DNA from: Membranipora membranacea
Taxonomy: Eukaryota > Bryozoa > Gymnolaemata > Cheilostomatida > Membraniporidae
Length of the DNA: 64,000 nucleotides
NCBI GenBank assembly: GCA_914767715.1
Contig: OU612068.1
Location: 32,116,001-32,180,000, forward strand
Direction: 5' to 3'
Position 1 is the stretch's first letter. Each line of letters starts with the position of its first letter. Positions 38,501 through 50,852 of this stretch are shown in pieces. The notes under the pieces are model-generated. The model saw only the letters and a list, made by a program, of their open reading frames with translations. It ran no database searches and was not told the DNA's origin. A program made the translations under genes and the position numbers.

Positions 38501-41500
38501 AGCAACATGAAACTTGAAATAATATGAAAAGTTTGACTTATGTAACAAGACAAATTATATTAAACATGTGCAGAAAATTGCGTATTTACCCATTGGCTTG
38601 AATATTCCTTCTGAGCTGTGGTGAGAGCTGACCACCACTTTGTGCAAAAAATCTGTTTCAAGAAAATTAATGTGTAAGTACTCTAGTACTTAATTCAGTA
38701 CACAAAGTATGATAAAGTTTAAGACTTCCAGATTAATAATTTGTTGGTGTCTACATGACTAGAGTTGTGCTCTCATAAGATATGGGGGCACAACTTCAAT
38801 CCGGAAGGAACAATATTGAATTCCATCTTTTTTGAGTAACTTAAAAGTCGAGCTAATAATGATTAGCCCACAAACAAAGGGTGAACTATGGTCAAACATG
38901 AAGTAGGACATCAAGAAGGACATACATAATACCCAGACGCAAAGACATTGCAGTCAATGTTTGACGGTATTCTCACCTTGGTCTAAGGGTCGGATCTCTA
39001 GGACTATCGGGTTTTGCAGCCTGCGAACTTCTCTGTAGCTAAAAGAAGAGGAGTACAGGTTACAGTGAGCAGAAAACTTAAGAGTTCAGACCCCAGAATC
39101 AGGCTGCAGGTTCATTTCTCACAACGAAACATACATATTAAACACAGACATCATTGATAATAACAATCTTTTGAAGGTGATAGATTGATATGTTATTTGA
39201 TCTGTGAGATAAAACACAATTTAGATTGCTAAACTGAATAGAGGATGGCTGATATTTCACTATCAACACATATACACAGGGCGGAAGTGACATGACTCCA
39301 ATGGCCATGTTGATAGACATAATCAGGATAATAAAGGAGAGCAATTCAAAAAAGCAACACTACACAATACAGGCTCTCAACTCAACTAAACAACCAATCA
39401 CATCAGGTGTTTGATAGAGATGTGCTGTTTAAAATTATAACTGACAGGAGACTTACATCTGTATAATCAGGTAGAGAATCATACATATTTAACTGAAGAG
39501 GAAGGCTGTGCCGATTCTCAGTAACTGAGTTTAGTGCAGCAGTCTGCAATGAAGCGAAAATTGTGCCCATAACTCATGACGGGTAAGGACTAGGTAGAAA
39601 TAATAATTGATGAAAAGATACTAAGGAACAGAAAAAGTAGTAGAAAACATGAGGTACAGTGGTGATTTATAGCATTCGTGAATAAAAGACTGTTGAATGA
39701 TAATCCGAAATCCCAAAGTTATGCCATATTTAGCTAAATTCGGGATGATGGTGCAGTAGTTCACTGAACAACAGGAGGGACCATGAGACTACAGTGACAA
39801 TGCTATCAAAACCCAACAAGAATAACAAACCTCTCTGAGATTCAGTGATTTATTATAGACACCGTTTAATGTGTCTGTGTTTGTTGTTTGCATAGATGTC
39901 CCTCCATATGACTTCTGTGGCCGTATAGGATCATGATTCCCAGGCTGAGAACTGAAATAACAAACACACACACAACATAAACCCTCGCTACTGTCCTGTT
40001 CAATATGCTTTGACATCATTGCGATGATAAATTTTGCATGGACAACGCTGCCGCTTTGATCAATTGCAGCGTTAGTAGGTCAGGTGTTACTTTCCGTCTA
40101 TGGAGCCTAAGATGAATATATATTTGATGTTATGGCACAAATAGATGTATAGACAGTTTTCTGAGCTCTTATTTATGCCTCAATTCGGAGTTGTCCTCTC
40201 TCCGGTTTGGTACTTTTAACCCATGCCGCATAGGAAAAACCTGCTGAAAGAGGGTTATCTTGCAAACCGCTTATGATAGGATGAAAATGATTTTTGATTC
40301 AGAGTCTGCACCGGTGAAAACCCTGAGAGACAGGGTTTCCAAATCATTAGAGGCTTGAATGTTGATAAATCTTAATTATAGTGACAAAATTCATGAAAAA
40401 TTCTGCCAAATTGTCCAGAAAATAGGCAAAAAATGCTATAATTGACTATCCAATTACTAAAATTATTTCCCAAACTATGTTCATATGAGTTTTCAATGTT
40501 ACAGATTCTGAATCAAAAATAATTTTTATCCTTTTATAAGCGGTTTTCAAGATAACCCTCTTTTCAGCACGTTTTTCCTATGCGGCATGGGTTAAAAGTA
40601 CCAAACTGGAGAGAGGACAACTCCGAATTGAGGCCTAAATCAGAGCTCAGAAAACTGTCTATTAAATAATTACCTTTTGCTGTCATCGTTTATATAAAGC
40701 TGAGATTTAGAAGTAATAGCAGTACCAAAAGTATATAACCAGTGATTCTTAATGAGGAACTGGAAAAGAAGTTCGTAAGCTAGAAGTCTGCCCTCTCTCC
40801 ACTGCCAGCTGTTTGATATGGGTGAGTATGTATGATCTCCTAAAATAGAAGTTAAACATGGCAGTCCTTTAATAGCATGATGAATTTCCTTTCTTTTAGA
40901 GTATGCATGCCTCATATACCCGGACAGAATGCTTTATTGCTGGAACTTGAGCTATTCAGGCTGTACTGTGATAATTATGGGTAGGGGTAAGCATACTTGC
41001 CAACCTGTAGCATAAAGCATTTTTAAACGCTTATTTGGCACTAATTGAGTTTTTAACGCAAAAAAAAAAAACGCTAGCTGTACGCATTTATGGTTTTTCA
41101 AACACTTGTTCATCTAATAAATTAGGTAATCAAAAACGCATCTTTAGTGTTTGCTTCAGTTTACTTGCATAATCTTGTCATTGTTGATTAATAGTCAAAA
41201 CAATGAGTAACTCCTTGGTCTAAAACTCTGGTCTTGCCTTCAGAAAACTGACTGGGCATCAGCTCATGCCCAGAGCTGAGCATGCGCAGAATGGAAAACC
41301 ATTGTGTTGATGTTATGTGGACTTTTTACCTGTTCAAGTCTTAAATGAGTCAACTTACAACTTTCATTTAATGAGAGTAACAAAGTTTCCCACCTCCTTG
41401 TTGGGGCGGGATAACCCAGATCTCCTGCCCCAGTGTTTCAAGGGCAACCAGGGTTTCAAATAGCCTGTCTTGTCAAGGCAGGCTTCAAACAACTTCTCAT

Positions 41501-44500
41501 TGATTATTAGCAGATTGCACCTTACACATAGGGACAAAGACCAGTGTTGAGCGATCCACATTCCCACGCTACTATAGTCTACGTTCTGTGACAGAAGCAC
41601 TTTTCGCGCAATTTTTGGGGCAATTTCAGGACATTTAAGGCACCCTGGAGTTTTGTAAGCATTTTTAAGCATTTTGCAAATTTTTGTAAGCATTTTGGAA
41701 AAATTAGGTTGGCAAGTCTGGGGTAAGAATTATGGTAAAAGTAAAAGGTGTAAAGACCTTGATAAACATATGAATAATCAAGGTGTTTGCACAATCTAAA
41801 CTAACTAACTAACACTAAACTCAACAGATACTTTGCTGGCATTACTGGCCATCGTATGATTAGTGCAACAATTTGACTTCCATACAATCAATTCAAATCA
41901 GTCAAGTACTATTTTTCTGATTTCCTTTTTTTCATCTTGATTGAGTACTTTCCCTTTTTTTCTTGGATGAGATTTGAAAGACACTGTTATCAAATAAATG
42001 TTATGCCAATGAATTTCTTTTTTAAATGTGGAATGCTGTTAGAATCAGGAACTGAGCACACAGTAAGAAGGTGGTAAAGCTTACCAATTGCATCCGTTTT
42101 TAGTTTAACTGATTTGATTGAGGGATTAGAAACTTGATTTGTATCCATGTAGACTTGAGCTATGGCTGGAAGTTTGGAATAATTCTCAGGTAAACAAGTC
42201 TTCGACAGATGAGTCATTGACACGCTCCAGTGCCCACTTAGAGAGCTCAGAACAAGCTTTAGGATTGAAGGGTTACTTGTATCCTTGGCAACTAAAACAC
42301 AAAAAAATAGTCAGCCGGATAATTCAATGAGGAGAGCTGTCCAAGCTCATATCTTGTAGAATATTGAGCCGATATGTCGCCCATGCACACAGCCAAACAA
42401 GCATATCATTAAATGGCCAAATTCATAGCCAAAGTTACAGCTGGGATTACAGCTATTGTTTCTATCTGAGCTCAGACATCACTGCCATGGGGCGATAGAT
42501 AGCAGACCACTATACGATATTCCTAGAAGTCAAAACTCCGCTTATGGAACAGGAATAAAGAGCATATGTACCCATATCTTACCGAGAAACTTGATAACTT
42601 TGCTGGTAGTCTGTCGTACTGTTGAGGCAGGATGCATGAGGTACAAAGTAAAGGTGTTCATACATAGTGACCAGTCAGGCAGTAAGGAATCGGGAGGAAT
42701 ATGCTAAAAGTATGAAGGTGAAAGAAAAATCAGATGTGATCTTAATACCAAACAAGATTTAATAAATTTTAGGAATGAGGCTTTACTGTTATGTGTGTGT
42801 TTTGTTAGACTTGTTAGAAATAAAATTGATAGACAGTATTTGCGTTTGTAGATCACACAAACAGTATTACGCTCACATACTCCCTTTTTGATTTAAATAC
42901 CAAATAGAGTTCTGGTGTTCTGCAATTAATCAGGGCATGGGTTTGACATACCTTCACCAAGAAAATACACAATCCCAGCAATCCCTCAGCTTTGTATGCG
43001 TCCATCCATTCAAACTCAGGTAAGCTGAATAACTGTCGTATGTCATCAGACTAGAAGAATGAACAGTAAATATTCTTAAAACAAATACAATACAAGGCAT
43101 GCGAAACATTTTATCCAAAAACCTTTGTTAATTTTCAAATTATACGTCTTAAACTGAATCATCTTTTGATTATTTCAACAACACATTACAGATACAGTGA
43201 GTGTATCAAACAAAAGCTGTGGCTTGTGGGTCAGGCCTTGGTCTGCACACAGCATTAAAAAATTGTTAAGACTGTTGACTGAATGCAAAGGTAGAGACAG
43301 ATACTTCACCTGCTTGATGTCTTCTTCATATATTCCAGCTCCTCTCACCAAAGCTGACACAACTTCTTTGAAGGATACAAGTGCCTCCTAAATTGAGACA
43401 ACAAAAACAAATTTTGACCAATGAAAAAAAAGATTTGAAAAGAACTTCTTCCTTCGCTAGTAATAGAGTTCTCCAATTAATTCTGACTTTCACAAATCTG
43501 ATACATACCTGTACTTCACATCTTGAGAGATATGATGAGAAAGTTTTAATGGCATATTCTCTAATACTGAGCTGAGGGTTTGACAGGAGTGAGAATACCA
43601 CATCATGTAGCTGTGAGCTTATAAACTCAGGTAAACCCTCTAATTCCTCATTACCAAACTACAAAACAAACCAGAGTACATTAAAACCAAAAATACCGAA
43701 TACCAAAAGTGTGAGGTTGTACACATGTATAATTTACATATCATGCAAAGGTTTGAGGATTACCTGGCAATATTTCATAACAATGAAATTTAAGTATCTT
43801 GGGATGCCTATGATCTGTGCACTGTTGTGACTAATTTTGCATCACAGTGTTATGCTGAGTTTAAAACAAATGACAATGTCAGATTTACTACCTTATGCGA
43901 GCTTACGCTAGTTGAAGCACCATCTCCTATCAGTTTTATAAGTGACAGTAAGCTGAACAATTTAGGGCTGAAAATCCCCCACAACTTCACTGCTATGGTA
44001 ATCAACAGTTCATGTATTGCTGTATTTAAGAGCTGACCACGTGGAAGTTACATGTCTCACCTTCAGGTATGGGTGATGAGAGGACTGTTGATCGTTAGAT
44101 GATGACACCCATTGGAATCTTCTGACTATAACATTCAAACCCATCACAGCACCTTCCTTAGCTTGCCATGTACTTTGTAGATCTTGGCATATCTGTGAAT
44201 AGAAACAAAAACAATAAAAGAGGTATTGATTTTGTTATTCTCAGCTTCTCAGACCTCAGCCTAAGTGTTTTACTAAAGGCTTGTTGTGGTTAGACCTGTG
44301 GAATGTATTTCGGTCACCACAGTGCTGAAATATGAGGAATAATGTAGCTATATAATCAAATCATGTGAGAATAGCAATCCTTACTGTAAGTAATAATTCA
44401 AACAATGATAACTCACCTGAACAAGGTCTATGAAGAAATTCTCTGTTTGTTTGATGCTAAACTGATCAGCGATAGTGTTGAGTTTTGAGGCACATGCTGA

Positions 44501-45987
44501 TCTGATTGCGGACCAGACGTCAGTAAGTCCGAGAATAAAAAGTGTCTTTGATGACTCAAAGTATTCTTGATGGAACACTGTACAGGTGCTTCTAAACCAC
44601 TCCAGTATATGAATTATTGTCTGCTTCCGAATCACAGGATGATTTGCAGCTGAAAAAATTTCAATAATTTACTCAATGTTTTTCCAATGTATTCATCATT
44701 ATCTCAATTTCTTAGAGAAAATGTGAGATATTAAAATTGAATGATATTAAATATGAAAACTTATTGGAGATTATGTTTAATTTAGGTGTAACATCATTTC
44801 TACCTGAAAAATCATCTCTTACATCTCATTCAATCATAACTAGCAGTTTATTTATACAATGTACCTTGTTTTACTGTGTACTGCAGACTTGATATGAGCT
44901 CGTGGCTCAGCTTCTGACATTGCATCCTATAAAACAACATCAAAAATCATTTTACAGATCATGATAATCCAACTGCCAAATGCTTGGTACAGTAGGCACC
45001 AGGTAAATTAGATACATACTCAGCCAGGAACCTGCAGGCCACATGACTTGTGATTAAACAGCAATATGAAAGCTATTTCCTTTGATGCTCAATTTCTAAT
45101 TTACTCATCAAGAATAGTTAGTCATCATTATGTCTTTTTAAATATAAAACAGCTTTCATATAGTTTAAAAACTCATTGTTCTCAGAGAAGTGGAATAATC
45201 TTACCATTTCAAATAATCATCTAAAAGTTCATTTAGTTGAGATTTCAGAACTCCTTCATTCCTTGACGAAGCACCGACACCGTGGATTCTCTGAACACTC
45301 AAAGTCTCCTCTCCAGTAGGCATCACCTCAGACCAACCATATCGACGAGTGAATATATAATTTACAAAATCCTGTAGTAAGTTGTCGCTTGGAAATACCA
45401 GATCAGTCACCTTGAGGAAATACAATACCTATGTTACATATTTTATATTTCATATTTCTAGCCTGATAACCCATTGACTGCTATGAAAATTGCACCCTCA
45501 GCGGTACATAGAACTAAATATGGTTGTTACACTATATAGATAAAATGATGAGTGGAATCATGACATCTACACAAATGTTTTACTCCTCCTATCAAATCAT
45601 TATCAGGTATATTTGAAAAATAATTATCAATGGCATAGAAAGTGAGCGCTGATAAATAATGCTATAACAAAAACCTCCGAACTAAACTACGAAAGCAATA
45701 ACAGCGGTTAAGCAGGCCATGACTTATGGAGCTGCCGAAACCGATCTAGAGTTGAACAACACAACTATTAGAGTAATTACCTCGAACAGAGGATAAGGAT
45801 TGCCCTCCTCTAGTGCAGTCTTACTCTGCGAGAGAAATTCTTGCTCTATTGTGTCAGGATCGCATTGTGTGCTCGGTACATTAATCAGATGAAGGCTAAG
45901 CAATCTTAGAGCTTCTACTTCACTCTCCGTAGACACAGCTGTGCACAGCAGACGTATATAAGACTTTATTGAGCCCTTGTCATCCAT
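32538..45987 (-). CDS. Large helical-repeat-like protein, 1299 aa, 27 exons
   Basis: Exons: 45987-45781, 45410-45205, 44926-44865, 44649-44417, 44192-44061, 43658-43509, 43387-43310, 43050-42952, 42703-42583, 42291-42085, 40839-40674, 39951-39831, 39543-39457, 39038-38977, 38652-38590, 38084-38025, 37334-37225, 36638-36512, 36150-36000, 35720-35535, 35287-35096, 34900-34764, 34439-34239, 33967-33835, 33597-33339, 33098-32832, 32620-32538. Sum 3900 nt, every phase consistent. The start has an in-frame TGA two codons upstream. Residues 1 to about 553 and 722 to about 1183 are Leu-rich amphipathic helices of HEAT/ARM type (e.g. LLSNPQLSIREYAIKTFSSY). They are separated by a Ser/Pro/Thr-rich linker in exons 12-17. 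Exon 11 has the striking WQWREGRLLAYELLFQFL. The C-terminus has a Gly6 run, an acidic Trp motif DSDWDSWDDEE and a short helix. It is probably a scaffold; I could not name the family. Confidence 0.85.
40150..40661. mobile_element. Foldback DNA transposon, copy 3 (complete)
   Basis: TA|GACAGTTTTCTGAGCTC at 40150 and GAGCTCAGAAAACTGTC|TA at 40661. The arms pair over about 165 bp, and the right half is nearly identical to copy 1 at 1-271. It lies in intron 11 of the 1299-aa gene. On the coding (minus) strand its edge is 6 nt beyond the 5' splice site of exon 11 (donor GTAATT = 40673-40668). Confidence 0.88.
40992..41720. mobile_element. Non-autonomous hAT-like element (729 bp)
   Basis: The left end CATACTTGCCAACCT and the right end AGGTTGGCAAGTCTG are 15-bp inverted repeats with one mismatch, of the CAG..TTGCCAAC type common in hAT elements. 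GGGTAAG flanks both sides (40985-40991 and 41721-41727), close to the 8-bp duplication expected. The subterminal parts repeat AAGCATTTT motifs. No transposase frame is present. It lies in intron 10 of the 1299-aa gene. Confidence 0.8.
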
Positions 45988-46120
45988 CCTTCAGTAATAG
46001 GAGAATAATCTTCTGCAATGAAGGAAGTAAAATTTGAACCCCTGGATGTTGACAGATACAGGCTCTCGGTGCATAGAGCTTGGTTGAAGCTTACCAAGAC
46101 CACACTGAATGCCTGCAATA
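45988..46120 (-). other. Candidate 5' UTR exons of the 1299-aa gene
   Basis: On the minus strand TTCATTGCAG precedes 46014, a good acceptor for the exon that contains the start codon. Further upstream an 18-nt segment near 46099-46116 is framed by TATTGCAG and GTAAGC. Both would be untranslated, because the frame into the 45987 ATG is closed by a TGA. Confidence 0.35.
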
Positions 46121-47274
46121 CAAAATAATGCATTCATCTACCAGCATATATTTACAAAGTTGTACGCGTTGTTGGCTTGATGAGGTCTAATCTACCAATT
46201 GATGGGGACATCACTGCATTAAAACAGGTCCTTATGCATTCTCAGTGCATTGATGGTAGTCATAATGTCAGCATAAACAATCAGATCGAGACTGTGCCCT
46301 CGGGAAGATTGTCCTAAACTCCTTGGTGCCGGCAAATTGGCAAAACTTTGTTGTATAATGGAAGAACTATGACAAGCTTAGCCTTACAAAAATTTATGCT
46401 GTTCTGAACGGCACTTAAAACCGACACTAGCAATGGGTGCGGTAAGAAAGAGTTATGACAGGTGATGTGTGGGACATGTCTTACAGCGCTCTACCGGGCT
46501 TATAAAGCATATTGTTGTTTGTGCTGTATGAGTTGCTGTAAGACATGTCCCATACAGCAACTTCCACGTCTCACAACACCCGGTGTTGGATTGGACTAAG
46601 TAAGTTAAATATGTCTTAGCACGCGCAACGTGGGCTGCAAATTTGACTCTCTTCTATGATTTGTCCATAAATAATACTGTGGGTACTGTCCATAAAGAAA
46701 GGAGCTGGACTTTATATATTTAGTATTGAATCATAGCATAACAATGATATATAACTATATATATATGTGTATAACTAATGCTGAAAATTCATTTAACATG
46801 AATCTTTGTGGGAAAACAAAACATTCCATTGAGTAAATCTAGGTAACAGAAAATCACACAGTAGAGTGTATAGTAGTAACTAACGGAGTGACTGGTGGAG
46901 AGAAGTAAGTGAGGCAGTTCAATATTATACTCATTGGTTGATGATGATGACTTGCAACAACTGGTATCAAGCCATTTAGGGTGATCACAGGGAACTCACA
47001 TATATAATCTGATGGTTATATGACAACCGGGATGAAGTACATTCCTGGCAAGAAGTTTTCATTTCATTTTATAGTTTTTGCTCTTAATTTTGCACTTCTG
47101 GAATTTGGTGGCCATGTTGTTTAATTTCACACCAAACAAGTTTTTCTGAAAATAGGGAATCACTTGATGTTTGAATTGCACAAGTAAGGCTAACTAAGGC
47201 AGCTTCAAAAGCTGTTGTCAGTGGATAACCGGAAACAACCAAAGATTAATTTTGATGATATTCAATGCGGGATC
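46121..47274. other. Spacer between divergent genes
   Basis: Upstream region shared by the 1299-aa gene (minus) and the proposed UBE2V first exon (plus). It contains the nested inverted repeats at 46471-46562. No further gene recognised. Confidence 0.5.
46471..46562. repeat. Nested inverted repeats (two competing hairpins)
   Basis: GGGACATGTCTTACAGC at 46471-46487 has an exact reverse complement at 46535-46551 (17-bp arms, 47-nt loop). A second pair, AGTTGCTGTA at 46531-46540 and TACAGCAACT at 46553-46562, shares bases with the first, so only one of the two hairpins can form at a time. Confidence 0.85.
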
Positions 47275-50200
47275 ATGGCCGGGCAAGCAGGTTTGTTCAT
47301 TTTCCTTCTTCCTCAAAACTTTATCGATATATGCTGGCTGTTGAGACACCGAATAAAGAAGTCATTGCCAGTAGCTAGTAGATTAAATAGTTGTTCAAAT
47401 ATATCCAAACCAGCTGGAAAATAGCAGTGCGGTTGATGTGGCTAAAAAGTGATATAAGACACAACATGAAAATGAGTTTTTGTTTATTAATATTATCTCA
47501 AAGTCTAACTCTGAAACAAACTTACATTACATATATATCTTCTTCTCAACATGATGTTTGTGATGATATTCACATTTCTTCTGCATATCTTCTCCCTGTA
47601 GCCCGTCTGTAAATGTATTATCACTCTCAAACAAGGCCCAATTATACAGGTTCCAAACCAAACACCAAACATAAACATTTAATACCTTCATTCACAAATT
47701 AGTTTTATTCTCTTCTGCTCTGGTCCTGGAGCGGAGTGTGCCTCCTGGTCACCCTAATTTGTAATCCAAATTATATGCAGCCCCTCATTAAGACTGTTGT
47801 GATAACAAAAAAGGCTAAAAGGTACGAAATCCCTCGACTGGATTGTTCAAATGACTCCCTTTCACTCCGGTCCAGGGCAATAGGATCAGGGATAGCTCAT
47901 TGTTAGAAGAGTGGTTGATTTAGGATCAGGGATAGCTCATTGTTAGAGGTGCCTGATTTGGGATCATAAGGTCCCAGGTTCAAACCCCACCTGGTGCACT
48001 GTTTGTCTAGTACTACCTGATTTGGCTGTCACGGGCCATTCACCCTAGCCGACCTAGAATCGATTAATGGATAATGGATTTGCCACATTGCCTAATACCT
48101 TCAAAAGTGAAGTTGGCGATTATTACTCTTAAAAAAGAAACAATAGAATATGCATAGGCTATCCAAAAGCACTTGTCGTACATCCTACAATCGATATATC
48201 CTCTCTGAAGCACTTTTAGGACATTTCTCACTGTTTGGGCGCTGATCATTTACCCCATCATAACATTCTTCTCAGCCTCTTTGGCTCTTCTCTTACAAGA
48301 AAAAGTATAGTCAAAAGGCGTGTAGATGAATAATTAAGTTAGGTATGTTATGGCAATTCTGTTTGATCTGTGAGCTTATCTTGTGACCGGCTGAATGGAG
48401 AAAATTGGAGCATAAATGTTGTAGAGGAGAACGTTGAATGGATATGGTCTCTGATCTTTGATAGATTTAGTTTAGTCTGTGTGGCAGATGCTTAAATTAA
48501 TTAAGACATGAAATCTTGGTTAACTAACATGACAGAACAAGTCTCTACGGAGACAGTGTGCTGATTAACACCTGTAATGTTTGGCTGAAATAGGCATATG
48601 ATGGGAGCACAATGGATATGTAGGCCTAGTATCATCCTTTTCTTAGTTGTGTTGATGGTAAAGAGAAGGTAATTTCCTCTTCTTCACGCTAGGGATATGA
48701 TCTATGCAGGGACATACAAAAGATGTAAGCACCAAGGATGTAGGTTTTCATAATCTCTCAAGGTTAATACGAACAAAAGCTGCCATGTTTCAGGTCGATA
48801 TTGTAAGAGTCTCAATATCTCTGCATATTTACTAATATATGTTCGTAACTCATGCTCTAACTATCGATCTTCTTACTTCTTCTTGTGACACTTTATCAGT
48901 AATGTTGAAGTATTGGCATTGGTATGAATTTGGTGGAGGTTCTCAAGGAGCTTCTCTTCTCTTCATGTCCACTCTTGCAGTCCGCACATGGTATCAATGC
49001 TGTGGCACAAAACAGCTGAAATCAAACTCTCAAAAGGAGAACTCCTTCACTCAGTCTGCTGTGACTGAACCCCAAACATTCAGTCACTTCTCACATCCGG
49101 CATCCCTGTTATAAGTGTAATAATTTATTATTGCTTTTATTCTCCTACTATCCCTCACTCCCAACCTCGTGTCTATCATGCCGTCTTTATGTTGAACTTG
49201 TTTCTTATAGTGACGCCACGTAATTTTGTACTCCTTGATGAGTTGGAGGCTGGACAGAAAGGTGTCGGTGATGGTACCATATCATGGGGTCTGGAAAGTG
49301 ATGATGACAATACATTAACTTATTGGACTGGCACGATAATAGGGCCACCAAGAGTGAGTAAAGAACACTTCAAATAAGTCTCTACTAAAATACCTAAATC
49401 ATATGTACAGCTCTAAATAAAACAGCACCCATCCCCACTTCTATTACAATATAGATTACACTTTTAACCTACAAACTACAGTTTTTTTGTGGTAGACATT
49501 GTGATGCTGCTATGCAAGAAAAAAAAAAGAATGGAAAGTAAGTAAAGCTCGCACAATCCACACTTTTGACTTATACATTTGTTTTTGTCAATGATTTGTC
49601 AATGTTTCTTGTTTCATTGTAGACTCCTTTTGAAAATAGAATATACACATTAAGAATAAATTGCGGACCACATTATCCGGACAGACCACCGATAGCCAAG
49701 TTTAGAACAAAAATTAACATGAATGGAATTGACAGCTCAGGACAGGTAGGTTATATCCTGACTCGGTGGAGACTTATTTCACAGTTATTGTTACAGCTTT
49801 GTCCTCGTAAAAGACAACACTAGAAGTAAAACAAGAGTTAAAATGACTTGTGCATCATTTCAAAAGAAAGTAAGGCCTGTCCTTTCCCATAGCTCCAATG
49901 CCTGGCTCCTGTTGGCCAGAGCCATAGAAAATCTTAAAGTCATGAGGTGGTTTTTGTCAGATATACTGTATAAAAGTGAGTATCACTATCCCCGTATTGG
50001 ATTGACATGGGATTTGTACGAGAAGATAAAATGTGCTCCTCAAACTTGTTAATCCAACAAATGTATGTAATAGTTTAGAACGTTGGTGGTAATAGTAGGA
50101 ATCCAACGTCAAGTTGCTGGCACCAACCCATAACATTTTCGCATTTGAGTTGTACTTCTTCAATGACTATGCAGTGATAATACTTTTTATCATATCATTT

Positions 50201-50852
50201 CATTATATTTTGAAAACTGAAATGTGTGTTTGCTTTGTATAATTTAAAATCATTAGTGTCATTTATTACTATTTATACAAATTTGATCATTGGTACACTC
50301 TTGTTAGGTGTGAATTGACATGATAATTAAAAAATAGTATATTATTTTCATAAGCATTTTCACAGTGAAAGATGGGCTGAGGCCTTTCAAGCCAGCCTCT
50401 GTAGAGGAAGAATACGGTTGTAGCTCAAAACTGTTTTATACTGAAAATCAGACTTATGTATATCATTGTGGATTTTGACTATTAGGAGATCAACTATTGG
50501 AAAAAGCTGTCATTTGTCACAATGATACGATCTTCTTTCAAACTTTCCTTTGAAAATTTATCTTGAAGAAGGTAATAGGTAAAAGTTTACAAAGATGGTT
50601 CACTCCTGATATCTTCATACAGTGACACATTCTATTATATTCTATCCTATACTTTATTGCCACTCTTTTTCTGTATGATTCTATCAAGTATATAAATATT
50701 TGTTACAGCTTAAAGATGGTAAAGAATTTCCAATACTTACCAGCTGGAAACGCACTTACACAATTAAAGATGTTTTATCAGAAGTTCGGAAGAATATGGG
50801 AGCCTCTTCAAATAAAAAGTTGGGCCAACCACCTGAGGGCACATTTTACTAG
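47275..50852 (+). CDS. UBE2V: Ubiquitin-conjugating enzyme E2 variant (UBE2V/Mms2)
   Basis: Catalytically inactive E2 variant that pairs with UBE2N (Ubc13) to build K63-linked ubiquitin chains in DNA-damage tolerance and signalling. Exons 47275-47290 (proposed), 49211-49353, 49623-49745, 50709-50852; 426 nt, 141 aa (vertebrate proteins about 145). Exon 2: [20 protein letters not shown], then [19 protein letters not shown]. Exon 3: [20 protein letters not shown] and [11 protein letters not shown]. Exon 4: [16 protein letters not shown] and the ending [10 protein letters not shown]. The E2 active-site cysteine and HPN motif are absent, as the variant family requires. The first exon (MAGQA, donor G|GTTTGT) is inferred: it has the right phase and length for this family but a 1.9-kb intron. 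The last three exons are secure. Confidence 0.88.
47881..48130 (+). mobile_element. tRNA-derived SINE
   Basis: GGGATAGCTCATTGTTAGAGG is a pol III A-box-like D-arm, and CCCAGGTTCAAACCCCACC (B box, 47977-47989) follows, then a non-tRNA body. The 27 bp TAGGATCAGG..GTTAGA occur twice, at 47881-47907 and 47921-47947, so the 5' part is tandemly duplicated. It lies in the proposed first intron of UBE2V. The 3' end is uncertain. Confidence 0.65.

Noticed and set aside
48839-49114. 91-codon open frame before UBE2V exon 2
   Set aside because: No similarity, no splice support, and the UBE2V N-terminus is explained by the short exon at 47275.
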